NCBI GenBank assembly: GCA_945957185.1
Contig: CAMFKA010000035.1
Location: 1-12,779, forward strand
Length of the DNA: 12,779 bases
Direction of reading: 5' to 3'
DNA from: an uncultured Chlamydiaceae bacterium
Lineage (GTDB): Bacteria > Chlamydiota > Chlamydiia > Chlamydiales > Parachlamydiaceae
A program made the position numbers and the translations under genes. This document shows, in pieces, positions 1-7,521 of the stretch. The notes beneath the pieces were generated by a model. The model had not been told where the DNA came from. It searched no databases and saw only the letters and a program-made list of their open reading frames with translations. How positions within the stretch are numbered: the first letter of the stretch is position 1; every line of letters begins with the position of its first letter.

Positions 1-121
<121 letters not shown>

Positions 122-1229
122 GAACTTGACGGATTTCATCGTCGCTCATGGCATCGGGGTCTAACTTTCCATAGGTGCGGATGGCATCTTTCATGCTTAG
201 GCGGATCCACGGAGCTTTCAAGTCGATCTCGGTGATTTCTCCGGTCTCAGGATTGGTCACAGGAACAACGGAAGTGCCTCGGAGGCTGATGGCTAGTTTT
301 TCGAAGAGGTTTTCAACAAACTTCATCATATCGTTGTAGTCCCAATAAGCCGCGTACGCTTCTACCATTGTGAATTCGGGGTTGTGTGTGCGGTCGATCC
401 CTTCGTTACGGAAAACGCGGCTGAGTTCGAACACGCGATCCATTCCACCGACAAGCAGTTTCTTAAGTGGGATTTCGAGAGAAATTCTCAGAAACATTTC
501 TTGATCTAAAGCGTTCAGCTTCGTAATAAATGGGCGTGCTTCTGCTCCGCCGTAGGTTCTTTCTAAAACAGGGTTTTCCACTTCGTCGAAAAGGTGGTCA
601 TGGAAATATTGACGCACTTCGCGGATGATACGTGAGCGAGTTTTGAAGTTGTCGAAGACGTCTTTGTGAGTGATGAGGTCCAACCAACGCTTGCGGTAGC
701 GGATTTCTTTGTCGACAAGGCCACCGTGCTTATCAGCAAGGGGGAGCAGCGTTTTACAAAGAACGGTAACGGTTTTTGCGTAGAGAGTGAGTTCCCCTTT
801 TTGTGTGCGGAAGAGGTTTCCTTCCACTCCGATGATGTCGCCGAGGTCGATTTTCTTTTCGATGAATTTGAGGGGGGTAAGTTCGTCGGCTTCTGTGGGG
901 TTGTAACCGGCGACTTTAGTGTTTTCGCGGTTGAACATCACCTGAATTCTTCCGGTTGAGTCTTGGATGTGACCAAAAGCGTTCTTTCCCATTGCGCGGA
1001 ACAGCACAAGGCGTCCTGCGACAGTCACGCTTTGAGTAATCCCTTCTTGCGCGTCTTCGCTGGTACCTACGGGCAATTCGTGGTAAGTTTTCTCAAGGTC
1101 GCCGCTTTTCGCGTCGGGAGTGTATTTTGGGGGGTAGGGGTTGATTCCTAGATCGCGAATTTCTTGTAGCTTTTGAGCGCGGATTTGAAATTCATCACTT
1201 TTGCAATACTCTGGATGTAGAACTGTCAT
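122..1229 (-). CDS. lysS: Lysyl-tRNA synthetase, class II (partial, C-terminus missing)
   Basis: Charges tRNA-Lys with lysine in the cytosol. About 369 of an expected ~525 residues are present. An N-terminal OB-fold anticodon-binding domain (about residues 70-160; GRLVLFRAMGKNAFGHIQD) is followed by the class II catalytic core: the motif 1 region with YGGAEARPF (about 226-234) and motif 2 with FRNEGIDRTHNPEF (from about 273). Motif 3 and the rest of the core lie beyond the contig end. The reading frame remains open to 1301, but the start at 1229 (MTVLHPEYC) gives the usual chlamydial N-terminus; the longer version would only translate part of the upstream 57-aa gene in another frame. ATG lies 1 nt after that gene's TAA, and no good Shine-Dalgarno is visible, suggesting translational coupling. 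Third gene of the rimO cluster. Residues read after 122 come from adapter. The sequence strongly recalls Chlamydia LysRS. Confidence 0.97.
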
Positions 1230-1230
1230 A

Positions 1231-1404
1231 TTAATTCTGTGGGTGTTGGGCGGTCGGGGTTGTTTTATAGCTGCGGACAAAATCCAGTCTTCCATAGACA
1301 TATGCAGTCGTTGCTAGAAGTGCGATCCCGTAGACCACCAGGGTTAAAAAAAAATAGCGTGTTTGCGATGTCGCTTCGCTGTAGGCTTTTATCCATTTGA
1401 ACAT
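1231..1404 (-). CDS. 57-aa single-pass membrane protein between rimO and lysS
   Basis: Not recognised. Starts MFKWIKAYSEATSQ and ends TPTAQHPQN. A basic/amphipathic N-terminus is followed by one hydrophobic segment at about residues 17-40 (YFFLTLVVYGIALLATTAYV), then a short polar tail with Arg/Lys at its base (GRLDFVRSYK), which suggests a single-pass inner-membrane protein. The ATG at 1404 has a GAGG Shine-Dalgarno 6 nt upstream (TACGAGGTTTGGC-ATG). It begins 23 nt after the rimO stop, and its TAA is separated from the lysS ATG by one nucleotide, a layout expected of a real co-translated gene. It falls below common ORF length cut-offs and is easily missed. Function unknown; the sequence shows neither an enzyme motif nor a toxin signature. 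Confidence 0.72.
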   Translation of the reverse strand: MFKWIKAYSEATSQTRYFFLTLVVYGIALLATTAYVYGRLDFVRSYKTTPTAQHPQN

Positions 1405-1427
1405 GCCAAACCTCGTAGTTGTCTCTA

Positions 1428-2867
1428 CTATTTGGGATGTGCCTGTTTTAAGTCAATCTTTCCGATGAGGTCGTATTCTGTCGTTTCGGTGATCTTGACG
1501 GGGTAGATTTTACCGAAAGCGGTGACGCCTCTTGTGTCATTGATGATGACTTGACCGTCGATGTCGGGGCATTGCCCTGCATGACGTCCCACCATCAACA
1601 GTTTGGTTTCGGGGTGATACCCTTCGACGACGACCGGTAGCGTTTGCTTTAGCCACTTTTTGTTCAGCTTTTTCAGCGATTTCTGCTGAATCTGCATCAA
1701 TTTGTGGTAGCGCTCCTCTTTCACTTCTTCCGGAATTTGGTCAGGAAGGTTGTAGGAGTGCGATTTAGGTTCGCGAGAGTAGCGGAAAATCCCGATATTG
1801 TCTAACGGGTGGTCTTGAACGAATTGGCAAAGCTCTGCGAAGTCTTCTTCTGTTTCTCCGGGAAAACCCACAATCAAACTGGTGCGGATGGTGATGTTTG
1901 GGATCTCTTTGCGCAGTTTTTCGATAGTGGAAATGATGTCCTCTCTCGATGTAGTGCGGCGCATCGCTGTGAGCATCTTGTCGCTGACGTGCTGGATAGG
2001 CATATCCAAATATGGGCAGATGCGGGAATCGCTCTTCATGAGGGCGATCAGTTCGTCGGTGATCTCGTCAGGGTACAGATAGAGCAATCGGAGCCAGTAC
2101 GGCTTTTCAATTGTCAGCAGCGATTTGATCAGGTCGATCAAAGCTTCGCACTTTCTTCCGCCTAAATCTCTGCCGTAATCGCCCAAATCTTGAGCAATCA
2201 AGATGATTTCATGAACGCCTTGGTTGAGGAGGACGTTGAATTCGTTAAGGATTTGCTCTTTGCTTTTACTTTTGAGAGGTCCTTTAATTTCCGGAATGAT
2301 GCAATAGGAGCAACGCTTTCTGCACCCTTCGGCGATTTTTAAATAGGCGAAGTGCTTGGGTGTGGAAAGCTGACGGGGGACTTCTCCCGATTCGAGATAA
2401 CTTCTTGCTGTTGTAACGTTTTCCCCTTGGTGGGAGGCTTGAACGGCATGTAAAATCCCTTCCACATCGCCGGAGCCAAGTAGGTAGTCGACTTGAGGGA
2501 ATTCGGATTTGACGAGGTCGCTATGTGTTTGAACCATGCAGCCGGTGACGATGATTTTGGCTTGCTCTTTTTTTCCTAGCAGGGAGGTGTGGATCGTTTC
2601 GAGAGATTCGTTTCGTGAAGCTTCCAAAAATCCGCAGGTGTTGATGACGATATAGTCGGCGGTCGCGAGCTCTTGAGCAGCTTCATAGCCGGCTTTAAGG
2701 AGAATTCCCAGCATCACTTCGCTGTCGACTAGGTTGCGCGGGCAGCCTAAACTGATAAAGAAAATTTTGTTTCCCATTGCGACGGGAGTAAAAGTTCCGT
2801 CGGGAAGCGTGTTTTGCGCGACAGTTGTTTCGGGTAACTGGGGAGTTTCTCTGTAAAGTTTAAGCAT
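1428..2867 (-). CDS. rimO: Ribosomal protein S12 (Asp) methylthiotransferase, radical SAM
   Basis: Adds a beta-methylthio group to an aspartate of ribosomal protein S12. The N-terminal UPF0004 (MTTase) domain carries the three cluster-binding cysteines Cys42 (SLGCPRNLVDSE), Cys78 (INTCGF) and Cys110 (VTGCMVQ). The radical SAM core has Cys182, Cys186 and Cys189 (GCRKRCSYCIIP), which bind the second 4Fe-4S cluster. A C-terminal TRAM-like domain follows from about residue 400 (VVVEGYHPETKLLMVGR). The SLGCPRN/IQH signatures favour RimO over MiaB. At 479 aa it is about 30 residues longer than usual because of an N-terminal extension before MGNKIFFISLGC; the first ATG is preferred because AAGGA lies 5 nt upstream, while the internal Met31 has no comparable site. 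First gene of the rimO / 57-aa protein / lysS cluster. Confidence 0.96.
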   Translation of the reverse strand: MLKLYRETPQLPETTVAQNTLPDGTFTPVAMGNKIFFISLGCPRNLVDSEVMLGILLKAGYEAAQELATADYIVINTCGFLEASRNESLETIHTSLLGKKEQAKIIVTGCMVQTHSDLVKSEFPQVDYLLGSGDVEGILHAVQASHQGENVTTARSYLESGEVPRQLSTPKHFAYLKIAEGCRKRCSYCIIPEIKGPLKSKSKEQILNEFNVLLNQGVHEIILIAQDLGDYGRDLGGRKCEALIDLIKSLLTIEKPYWLRLLYLYPDEITDELIALMKSDSRICPYLDMPIQHVSDKMLTAMRRTTSREDIISTIEKLRKEIPNITIRTSLIVGFPGETEEDFAELCQFVQDHPLDNIGIFRYSREPKSHSYNLPDQIPEEVKEERYHKLMQIQQKSLKKLNKKWLKQTLPVVVEGYHPETKLLMVGRHAGQCPDIDGQVIINDTRGVTAFGKIYPVKITETTEYDLIGKIDLKQAHPK

Positions 2868-2936
2868 AATTTTCCTTATGTGGACATCTATATCGAAGAG
2901 AAGGATATCACAAAAAAAGGTTTATTGCCAGCGATT

Positions 2937-3206
2937 TTATCGAAACGTCCAGCCAAACGAAAACGAAGTGGTTGGTTGGGTGTAGTAAACCGGCTGCACG
3001 GGCTGATAAACGACGACCGGACGGTGGTAAACCGGCACGGGGGCGACGTAATAAGCAGGCGCAGGGTAGTAAACGACAGGTGCCGGAGTGGGGTTGACGA
3101 AGGCGAAGTTAAAGCTTGTTCTAGGGTGGCGGCATCTTGCTTCGATCGAGCAAGCGGCGAATAAAATCATGCTAAAACAAAATAGATAAACGAATTTTTT
3201 GCTCAT
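2937..3206 (-). CDS. Small exported Pro/Tyr/Val-rich protein
   Basis: 89 aa, unrecognised. The N-terminus (MSKKFVYLFCFSMILFAACS) is a signal peptide. LFAAC could be an atypical lipobox with Cys19 as the lipidated residue, but SIEA before Arg24 would also suit signal peptidase I, so lipoprotein versus secreted is open. The mature part has a repetitive Pro/Tyr/Val core (PAPVVYYPAPAYYVAPVPV then RPVVVYQPVQPVYY), flanked by two similar short aromatic strands, SFNFAF near the start and SFSFGWTF at the end. Such low-complexity Y/P/V proteins are common as surface or periplasmic components, but a specific role cannot be given. TAAGGAG lies 9 nt before the ATG. It is transcribed away from the 125-aa lipoprotein across a 143-bp gap and towards rimO, 69 bp further on. 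Confidence 0.8.
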   Translation of the reverse strand: MSKKFVYLFCFSMILFAACSIEARCRHPRTSFNFAFVNPTPAPVVYYPAPAYYVAPVPVYHRPVVVYQPVQPVYYTQPTTSFSFGWTFR

Positions 3207-3349
3207 TTTTTGTTTCTCCTTAGTTAAGGGTAGATGAAATTGTACCTCCTTGATGAAATCGTTGCAAGTAATTAAATGTTAGTTTTTTCTGTAATGTAAA
3301 TTCCGGTTTATGTATGCTAATTCCTGTTTAACACTTAAATTGAGGTTTT
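3207..3349. promoter_or_regulatory. Divergent intergenic region between two exported-protein genes
   Basis: 143 bp separating divergently oriented genes, so it must hold a promoter for each. It contains the AAGGAG ribosome site of the minus-strand gene and a TTGAGG site for the plus-strand gene. AT-rich stretches (around 3270-3320, with TATGCT at 3313-3318) could serve as a -10 element, but I find no convincing -35 partner and do not assign exact sites. Confidence 0.35.
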
Positions 3350-3727
3350 ATGAGAAAGATTGTTTCATTAGCATTAATTGCTTTGTCCTTGAACTCCTGC
3401 TCCGTCATCATGGCTGCTAAAAAAAGCGGAACCGATTTAGAGCAACTCCAAAGCAGCAAAAGCCGTGGAGAGTTTATTTCTGCAGGCGCGCAAGTTATTA
3501 GCTCCGAAAGATTTGAGAATGGAGAGCTCGTAGAAGTTTACCAATACAAAAAAGCGACAGGGTCTACAGGTCGTGCATTTATGCATGGTTTGTTAGATGT
3601 TTGGACGCTTGGTATCTGGGAAGTGATCGGGACTCCGATGGAAGGCTACATGAACCAGTCTGAGTACTTCACCATTCGCGTGACATACGACGCTAATGAC
3701 TTCGCTACTCGCGTAGAGATCCTATAA
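3350..3727 (+). CDS. Small lipoprotein, conserved hypothetical
   Basis: 125 aa. MRKIVSLALIALSLNSC is a clear lipoprotein signal peptide: lipobox LNSC with Cys17 as the predicted acylated residue. The mature chain has a short polar stretch, then a beta-rich part (ERFENGELVEVYQYKKATGS) and a characteristic segment, GRAFMHGLLDVWTLGIWEVIGTPMEGY, followed by a final strand (YFTIRVTYDANDFATRVEIL). I recall the D-x-x-TLG-x-WE-x-x-GTP pattern from uncharacterised small lipoproteins of several Gram-negative bacteria, some with a SmpA/BamE-like fold; that relation is from memory only. The ATG follows TTGAGG by 4 nt. Monocistronic: divergent from the Pro/Tyr-rich gene, convergent with the BioD/DRTGG gene, with a large palindrome just after its stop. 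Confidence 0.85.
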   Translation: MRKIVSLALIALSLNSCSVIMAAKKSGTDLEQLQSSKSRGEFISAGAQVISSERFENGELVEVYQYKKATGSTGRAFMHGLLDVWTLGIWEVIGTPMEGYMNQSEYFTIRVTYDANDFATRVEIL

Positions 3728-3746
3728 CACGCAAAATGAGCGACTT

Positions 3747-3837
3747 AACGCGGAGACGCGGGGACGCGGAGACACAGAGTTTTTCTATAAACAAAGAAAA
3801 ATTTCTCCGCGTCCCTGCGTCCCCGCGTCTCCGCGTT
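3747..3837. repeat. Long palindrome built of 8-nt tandem repeats
   Basis: Each arm is four degenerate copies of the octamer ACGCGGAG. The left arm has ACGCGGAG, ACGCGGGG, ACGCGGAG, ACACAGAG at 3748-3779; the right arm, read on the minus strand from 3836 down to 3805, has ACGCGGAG, ACGCGGGG, ACGCAGGG, ACGCGGAG. The outer 21 nt (3747-3767 against 3817-3837) pair perfectly and the inner TTTTTC/GAAAAA also pairs, leaving about a 10-nt loop. It fills the gap between two convergent genes. It may act as a bidirectional terminator, although no U-tract follows on either strand. GC content is far above the neighbouring sequence. Confidence 0.93.
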
Positions 3838-3851
3838 GTCTTGCTATCCCC

Positions 3852-4937
3852 TTATTTCTGGCAAAGAAGATCAAAATCAAGATGCTCTTCCACTAAGTGG
3901 ATCGCTTTTTCCACTTTTAATGTGTCTTCCATCCTAATTTTCGCTGTAAATGAAGTGATCATTTTCATCGCATCGTAGCTGCAGAGCGGCGCGTAGATGA
4001 TGGGAAGGTCTACTTGACGTATCTTCTCCAATATCTCCACACTTGGGGTGGGACGGCTTGTCAAAATCATTCCTCCGGCAAATTCTCCAGCTTTAAACCG
4101 CGCGATGGTGGCTTCGATGATGTCTTCGCGGCTTGCGGGGGTGATGACGAGTTCGTTGGGATCGAGCTCTCCGCGGTACGAGTCCAAGGACCCTGCGACG
4201 AGCCTAAAGCTAGAAAAATGGCGGTACCGATGCGTCTCTCCGGAAAGAAGAGTTGCATCAAAAAGGTTTTCGAAGTCTCGGATGGTGGGGTTGCTGAGAA
4301 AGTCGCTGTAGGGGAGGCATCCGATGAGGGGGATATCCCACTGTTTTAGGGCTTTAGGAAAGTATTCCAAAATCATGTCTCGTTTGTCGTCTTTGACACG
4401 ATTAAGGATGACACCACGCACTTTCACTCCGTACTGCTTACAAAGCGAAACGTTGAGAGAAAGCTCGTCGAAGGCGCTGCCGAGGCCTCCGGAGGCGATG
4501 ATAACCATATCGAGACCTAATTCTTTGGCGACTTTGGCGTTGTTTAGTTGGATAATGGAGCCGACGCCTACGTGCCCTGTGCCTTCGACGAGGGTGAATT
4601 GGTTGGAATCGGAAATCTTTTTGTAGCTCGCTTTTATTTTATCTAAGAGTGAATTTTGAGAAAAAGCGCCGTCTAAAAACTCTCTGGTGACTCCGGGAGG
4701 GATGATCACCGGACTCATATCTTCCCACGCTTCAGGTAGTTTGAAGTACTTTTTAAAGAGCACCACGTCTTTGTCGACGCTGACTTCGTCATCGACTTTG
4801 ACGTGAAGTTGACCGACGGGTTTGACGAATCCGACAGAACCAAACCGTTTGCGAAGGGCAGCTAGGATGCCAAGGCACAATGTAGTTTTCCCTACATTTT
4901 GACCTGTCGCAGCAATGTAAATAGAGGATGGATTCAT
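3852..4937 (-). CDS. BioD-like P-loop ATPase with DRTGG domain (phosphotransacetylase N-terminal-like)
   Basis: 361 aa. The N-terminal half is a dethiobiotin-synthetase/CobQ-like P-loop domain: Walker A TGQNVGKTT at residues 11-19 and the BioD-type VEGTGH at about 117-122. The C-terminal part (about 220-340) fits the DRTGG domain (DPNELVITPASREDIIEATI, then a GGMILTSRPTPS segment). This two-domain set is known as the regulatory N-terminus of long phosphotransacetylases (COG0857 type); here the acetyltransferase domain is absent and the protein ends at residue 361. Stand-alone versions occur in several bacteria without an agreed function; a nucleotide-sensing or regulatory role is inference. 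It is not biotin synthesis by context, since no bio gene is adjacent. Start at 4937 keeps the Walker A close to the N-terminus; only a weak GGGA precedes it. Divergent from the SRP RNA. Confidence 0.85.
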   Translation of the reverse strand: MNPSSIYIAATGQNVGKTTLCLGILAALRKRFGSVGFVKPVGQLHVKVDDEVSVDKDVVLFKKYFKLPEAWEDMSPVIIPPGVTREFLDGAFSQNSLLDKIKASYKKISDSNQFTLVEGTGHVGVGSIIQLNNAKVAKELGLDMVIIASGGLGSAFDELSLNVSLCKQYGVKVRGVILNRVKDDKRDMILEYFPKALKQWDIPLIGCLPYSDFLSNPTIRDFENLFDATLLSGETHRYRHFSSFRLVAGSLDSYRGELDPNELVITPASREDIIEATIARFKAGEFAGGMILTSRPTPSVEILEKIRQVDLPIIYAPLCSYDAMKMITSFTAKIRMEDTLKVEKAIHLVEEHLDFDLLCQK

Positions 4938-5020
4938 GCATTCCCGGGTTTTTGGGTTTCAACTGTGATTTTAACCGGTTGTTATTTAATTTGCCTCTGG
5001 ATTTTAACCCGTCGATGCCT

Positions 5021-5026
5021 TACAAT
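5021..5026 (+). promoter_or_regulatory. Candidate -10 element of the SRP RNA gene
   Basis: TACAAT matches the TATAAT consensus at four of six positions (T, A, A, T) and ends 8 nt before the predicted RNA start at about 5035, which is correct spacing. The hexamer 17 nt further upstream (TGGATT) is a poor -35. Confidence 0.45.
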
Positions 5027-5034
5027 CGTCGTTT

Positions 5035-5131
5035 GCCGGGGACCTCATGGAACAGGGCAGTTCGAACCAGGTCAGGACAGGAATGTAGCAGCCTTAAGGA
5101 TGGAGCCAGGTGCCTTGAGACAATCTCCGGT
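5035..5131 (+). ncRNA. ffs: Signal recognition particle RNA (small bacterial 4.5S type)
   Basis: RNA scaffold of the bacterial SRP, which binds Ffh and delivers membrane proteins to FtsY. The conserved Ffh-binding hairpin is at about 5069-5093: GGTCAGG, then ACA, the GGAA tetraloop (5080-5083), TGT, and AGCAGCC, the same asymmetric and symmetric internal loops as in E. coli 4.5S RNA. Flanking helices form: CCGGGGA (5036-5042) with TCTCCGG (5124-5130), CTCA with TGAG (5044-5047/5116-5119), GGCA with TGCC (5056-5059/5111-5114). About 97 nt, with no Alu domain, so the short Gram-negative type. It is divergent from the BioD/DRTGG gene and convergent with the permease gene. Its T-tract overlaps the permease stop codon. 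Confidence 0.96.
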
Positions 5132-5138
5132 TTTTTTT
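5124..5138 (+). terminator. SRP RNA 3' helix and U-tract
   Basis: The 3' strand of the closing helix (TCTCCGG) is followed directly by eight T residues at 5131-5138, giving an intrinsic terminator. The minus-strand permease TAA (5139-5137) lies inside this tract. Confidence 0.75.
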
Positions 5139-6576
5139 ACCCCTCTGTTTTCAGACTATTTTTCCTTCCGTATCCAAAGTAGATAATCAATCCGATCAAT
5201 GACCAAATAATCAGTCGTATCCATGTGTCCACTCCCAGCGACACCATCATAATAAAACACATCAAAATCCCCATCAACGGGACAAAAGGAACCCAAGGGG
5301 TAATGAAAGGGCGTTTGAATTCAGGGTGTGTTTTGCGCAGAATGAGCACGCTTGCGCAAACGAGGATAAAGGCAAGGAGTGTTCCGATGCTGGTGAGTTC
5401 TCCCACAAGATCGATGGGTGCAAAAGCGCTAAAAATTGCAACGAAAACCATCAAAATCAAATGAGACTGAACAGGAGTTTGGTATTTCGCATCGATGTCG
5501 CTAAAGGAGTGAGGGAGCAATCGATCTTGCGCCATCGAAAAGAAAATCCGCGATTGCCCTAAGAGCAAAACAAGAATGACAGAGGTGAAGCCTGCTAAAA
5601 TGGCGAGTTTGATGACAAAAGAAAACCATCCGAAAGGGGTGTAATTGAGGGCTACGGCGACAGGGGAGGCGACATTGAGCTCGTGATAGGGCGCCAGTCC
5701 TACTAAAACAAGTGAAAAGGTAATGAACAGTACCGTACAGATCAACAACGAAACGATAATTCCTATCGGCATGCTTCTTTGAGGATTTTTTGCTTCTTGT
5801 GCCGCTGTCGAGACGGCGTCAAAGCCGATGTAAGCAAAAAACAGCACCCCGGATGCCTTTAGAATTCCGCTCCAACCGAATGCTCCCCACTCTCCCGTAT
5901 TTTCCGGAATAAACGGAACGTAGTTGGCTCCATTCACATACCAAACTCCCATTGTAATGAATAGTAGGATGACAGTAACTTTGATGACGACGATGACAGC
6001 GTTGATGCGAGAGGATTGTCTGATTCCAGCCATCAGTAGAAATGAAATGGCAACGACGATGAACACCGCGGGGAGGTTGATGAGTCCGTAGACGAAAGTG
6101 CCGTCTGGGAGTTTGACAGGTTGCCATGGTGAGGCAATTAAATGCGAAGGGGGGTAGATTCCTAAATCGTGGCACAGCGATACTAAATACGCCGACCAAC
6201 TGATTGCGACGGTGGAGGCTCCGATGGCGTATTCCAGAATAAGATTCCAACCCACCATCCACGCGACCATCTGCCCCATGGTGGTGTAAGTGTAGGTGTA
6301 AGCACTTCCGGCGACGGGAACCATTGCGGCAAGCTCGCTGTAGCAAAGCCCGACAAAGGCGCAGCCAATGGCTGCGATGAGGAATGATAACACAATCGCC
6401 GGTCCGGCGTGTTGTGCTGCTGCTACCCCTGTAATGGAAAAAAGTCCCGCCCCGACGATGGCGCCAATACCAAGCATAACTAGCTGTGTGGCCGTGAGGG
6501 TGCGATTCAGTTTTTTCGATCCCGACTCATGAGCATCTAATAACTCATACAGATCCTTCTTTTTCCAAATGCCCAT
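5137..6576 (-). CDS. APC-family amino-acid permease (YfnA/CAT-like)
   Basis: 479 aa, an inner-membrane transporter with the size and segment pattern of the cationic amino-acid transporter branch of the APC superfamily (about 12-14 helices). Diagnostic features: helix 1 GIGAIVGAGLFSITG (about 36-50), the substrate-backbone-binding region; ELAAMVPVAGSAYTYTY in helix 3; FFAYIGFDAVSTAAQEAKNPQRSMPIGI around helix 6; and GQSRIFFSMAQDRLLP after helix 8. The first about 25 residues are a polar cytoplasmic segment (KKKDLYELLDAHESG). AAGGAAG lies 3-4 nt before the ATG. It is 18 nt downstream of the M48 gene, so very likely in one transcript with it. Likely imports amino acids from the host; which ones cannot be read from sequence. 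The stop lies in the SRP RNA terminator. Confidence 0.93.
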   Translation of the reverse strand: MGIWKKKDLYELLDAHESGSKKLNRTLTATQLVMLGIGAIVGAGLFSITGVAAAQHAGPAIVLSFLIAAIGCAFVGLCYSELAAMVPVAGSAYTYTYTTMGQMVAWMVGWNLILEYAIGASTVAISWSAYLVSLCHDLGIYPPSHLIASPWQPVKLPDGTFVYGLINLPAVFIVVAISFLLMAGIRQSSRINAVIVVIKVTVILLFITMGVWYVNGANYVPFIPENTGEWGAFGWSGILKASGVLFFAYIGFDAVSTAAQEAKNPQRSMPIGIIVSLLICTVLFITFSLVLVGLAPYHELNVASPVAVALNYTPFGWFSFVIKLAILAGFTSVILVLLLGQSRIFFSMAQDRLLPHSFSDIDAKYQTPVQSHLILMVFVAIFSAFAPIDLVGELTSIGTLLAFILVCASVLILRKTHPEFKRPFITPWVPFVPLMGILMCFIMMVSLGVDTWIRLIIWSLIGLIIYFGYGRKNSLKTEG

Positions 6577-6594
6577 TGTCTTCCTTAATTTACA

Positions 6595-7476
6595 TCAATA
6601 TTCAGACGTTCTTAAGCTGCGGTAAACGTCATTTAAGTTTTTTCCTTCAGTGAGGTGGGCGGGTGGGGGATTCTCTTTGAGGTAATCTTCGATCTGTTGG
6701 ATCCGTAGGTCGGGGTTGGGGTGAGTTTGAAAAATTTCGGCAGTTTGTCCGCCGCCGCGGTCTACCGATTTTAAAACTTTCATGACAGCAATCATGGCGC
6801 GGGGATCGAATCCTGACGCTTCCATCAGTTTTAACCCCCAGGTGTCTGCCTGCAACTCATCTCCACGGCTATAGCTCAGTTGAAGTGTTTGATTCACGAC
6901 AGCGGCAACCTGGTAGGCGCTGTTGTTCATTTGGTCGCTAGCGGCAGTGCCGACGGCAAGTGTGAGCAATTGTCCCAATTGACTGGTTGCCATCTGCTGT
7001 GCGGAGTGTCTTTCGATGACGTGACCCATCTCATGTGCTAGAACGCCGGCTAGCTGCGCTTGTGTTTCAAGTTCATTTAGCAGTCCCATTGTGATAAAAA
7101 TTTGCCCTCCGGGGAGCGCGAAGGCGTTGATCGTTTGAGTGTCGGCAAGAAGGTGGAACTGAAACTTCCAAGGACTGTTTTTTGCGACGGTGTGGTCGAC
7201 TAGAAATTGTCCCATTCGTTTTACTTCGATAGTTCTGGGATCGTAAGAAGACATTTCCCCTCCCATCTGCTCCGCCATGGCGGGAGCAGATTGGAGCCCC
7301 AATTTAATTTCGTCGGCAGGGGAGAGGGAGACGTGCTGTTTCACCTTGGTGACAGGGTTTTCTTCCACCTGGTTCATGTACATCACCCAAGCGACAAGAG
7401 CGATGATGGCAGCAAAGATGAGTCTTCCGCCGAACCCGCTCCCCGGACGTTGGTTTTCGTTGCGATAATCAACCAT
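6595..7476 (-). CDS. Membrane-anchored M48 zinc metalloprotease
   Basis: 293 aa. After a short Gly/Arg-rich N-terminus (about 1-16), one transmembrane helix at about 17-36 (RLIFAAIIALVAWVMYMNQV) anchors the enzyme, with the catalytic domain probably facing the periplasm. Zinc site: HEMGH (His148, Glu149, His152) and Glu207 in SRGDELQAD, the usual third ligand. Other family marks are NAFALPGGQIFIT (about 117-129) and THPNPDLRI (251-259). Length and layout match LoiP/YggG and the protease part of BepA, but no TPR domain follows. Likely role: quality control of envelope proteins (inference). An upstream GTG at 7482 is in frame, but AGGGGAGG at 7485-7492 sits 8 nt from this ATG and only 2 nt from the GTG, so the ATG is chosen. 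Between the AGCS symporter and APC permease on the same strand. Confidence 0.94.
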   Translation of the reverse strand: MVDYRNENQRPGSGFGGRLIFAAIIALVAWVMYMNQVEENPVTKVKQHVSLSPADEIKLGLQSAPAMAEQMGGEMSSYDPRTIEVKRMGQFLVDHTVAKNSPWKFQFHLLADTQTINAFALPGGQIFITMGLLNELETQAQLAGVLAHEMGHVIERHSAQQMATSQLGQLLTLAVGTAASDQMNNSAYQVAAVVNQTLQLSYSRGDELQADTWGLKLMEASGFDPRAMIAVMKVLKSVDRGGGQTAEIFQTHPNPDLRIQQIEDYLKENPPPAHLTEGKNLNDVYRSLRTSEY

Positions 7477-7484
7477 TTTCACAA

Positions 7485-7492
7485 CCTCCCCT
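7485..7492 (-). promoter_or_regulatory. Strong ribosome binding site deciding the M48 protease start
   Basis: AGGGGAGG on the minus strand, 8 nt before ATG 7476. It is too close to the in-frame GTG at 7482 to serve it, which fixes the start two codons inside the longest frame. Confidence 0.75.
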
Positions 7493-7521
7493 TTAGTGGT
7501 GACACTATATAAATTGGGGAA

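Noticed and set aside
2880..3164. 94-aa plus-strand frame antisense to the Pro/Tyr-rich gene
   Set aside because: Lies opposite a gene with a signal peptide and a good ribosome site; its own sequence shows no coding signs.
3748..3836. CRISPR-like array
   Set aside because: Units are 8 nt, contiguous and inverted, without spacers.
3736..3978. 80-aa plus-strand frame through the 8-nt repeat palindrome
   Set aside because: Runs through the repeat and into the antisense of the BioD/DRTGG gene.
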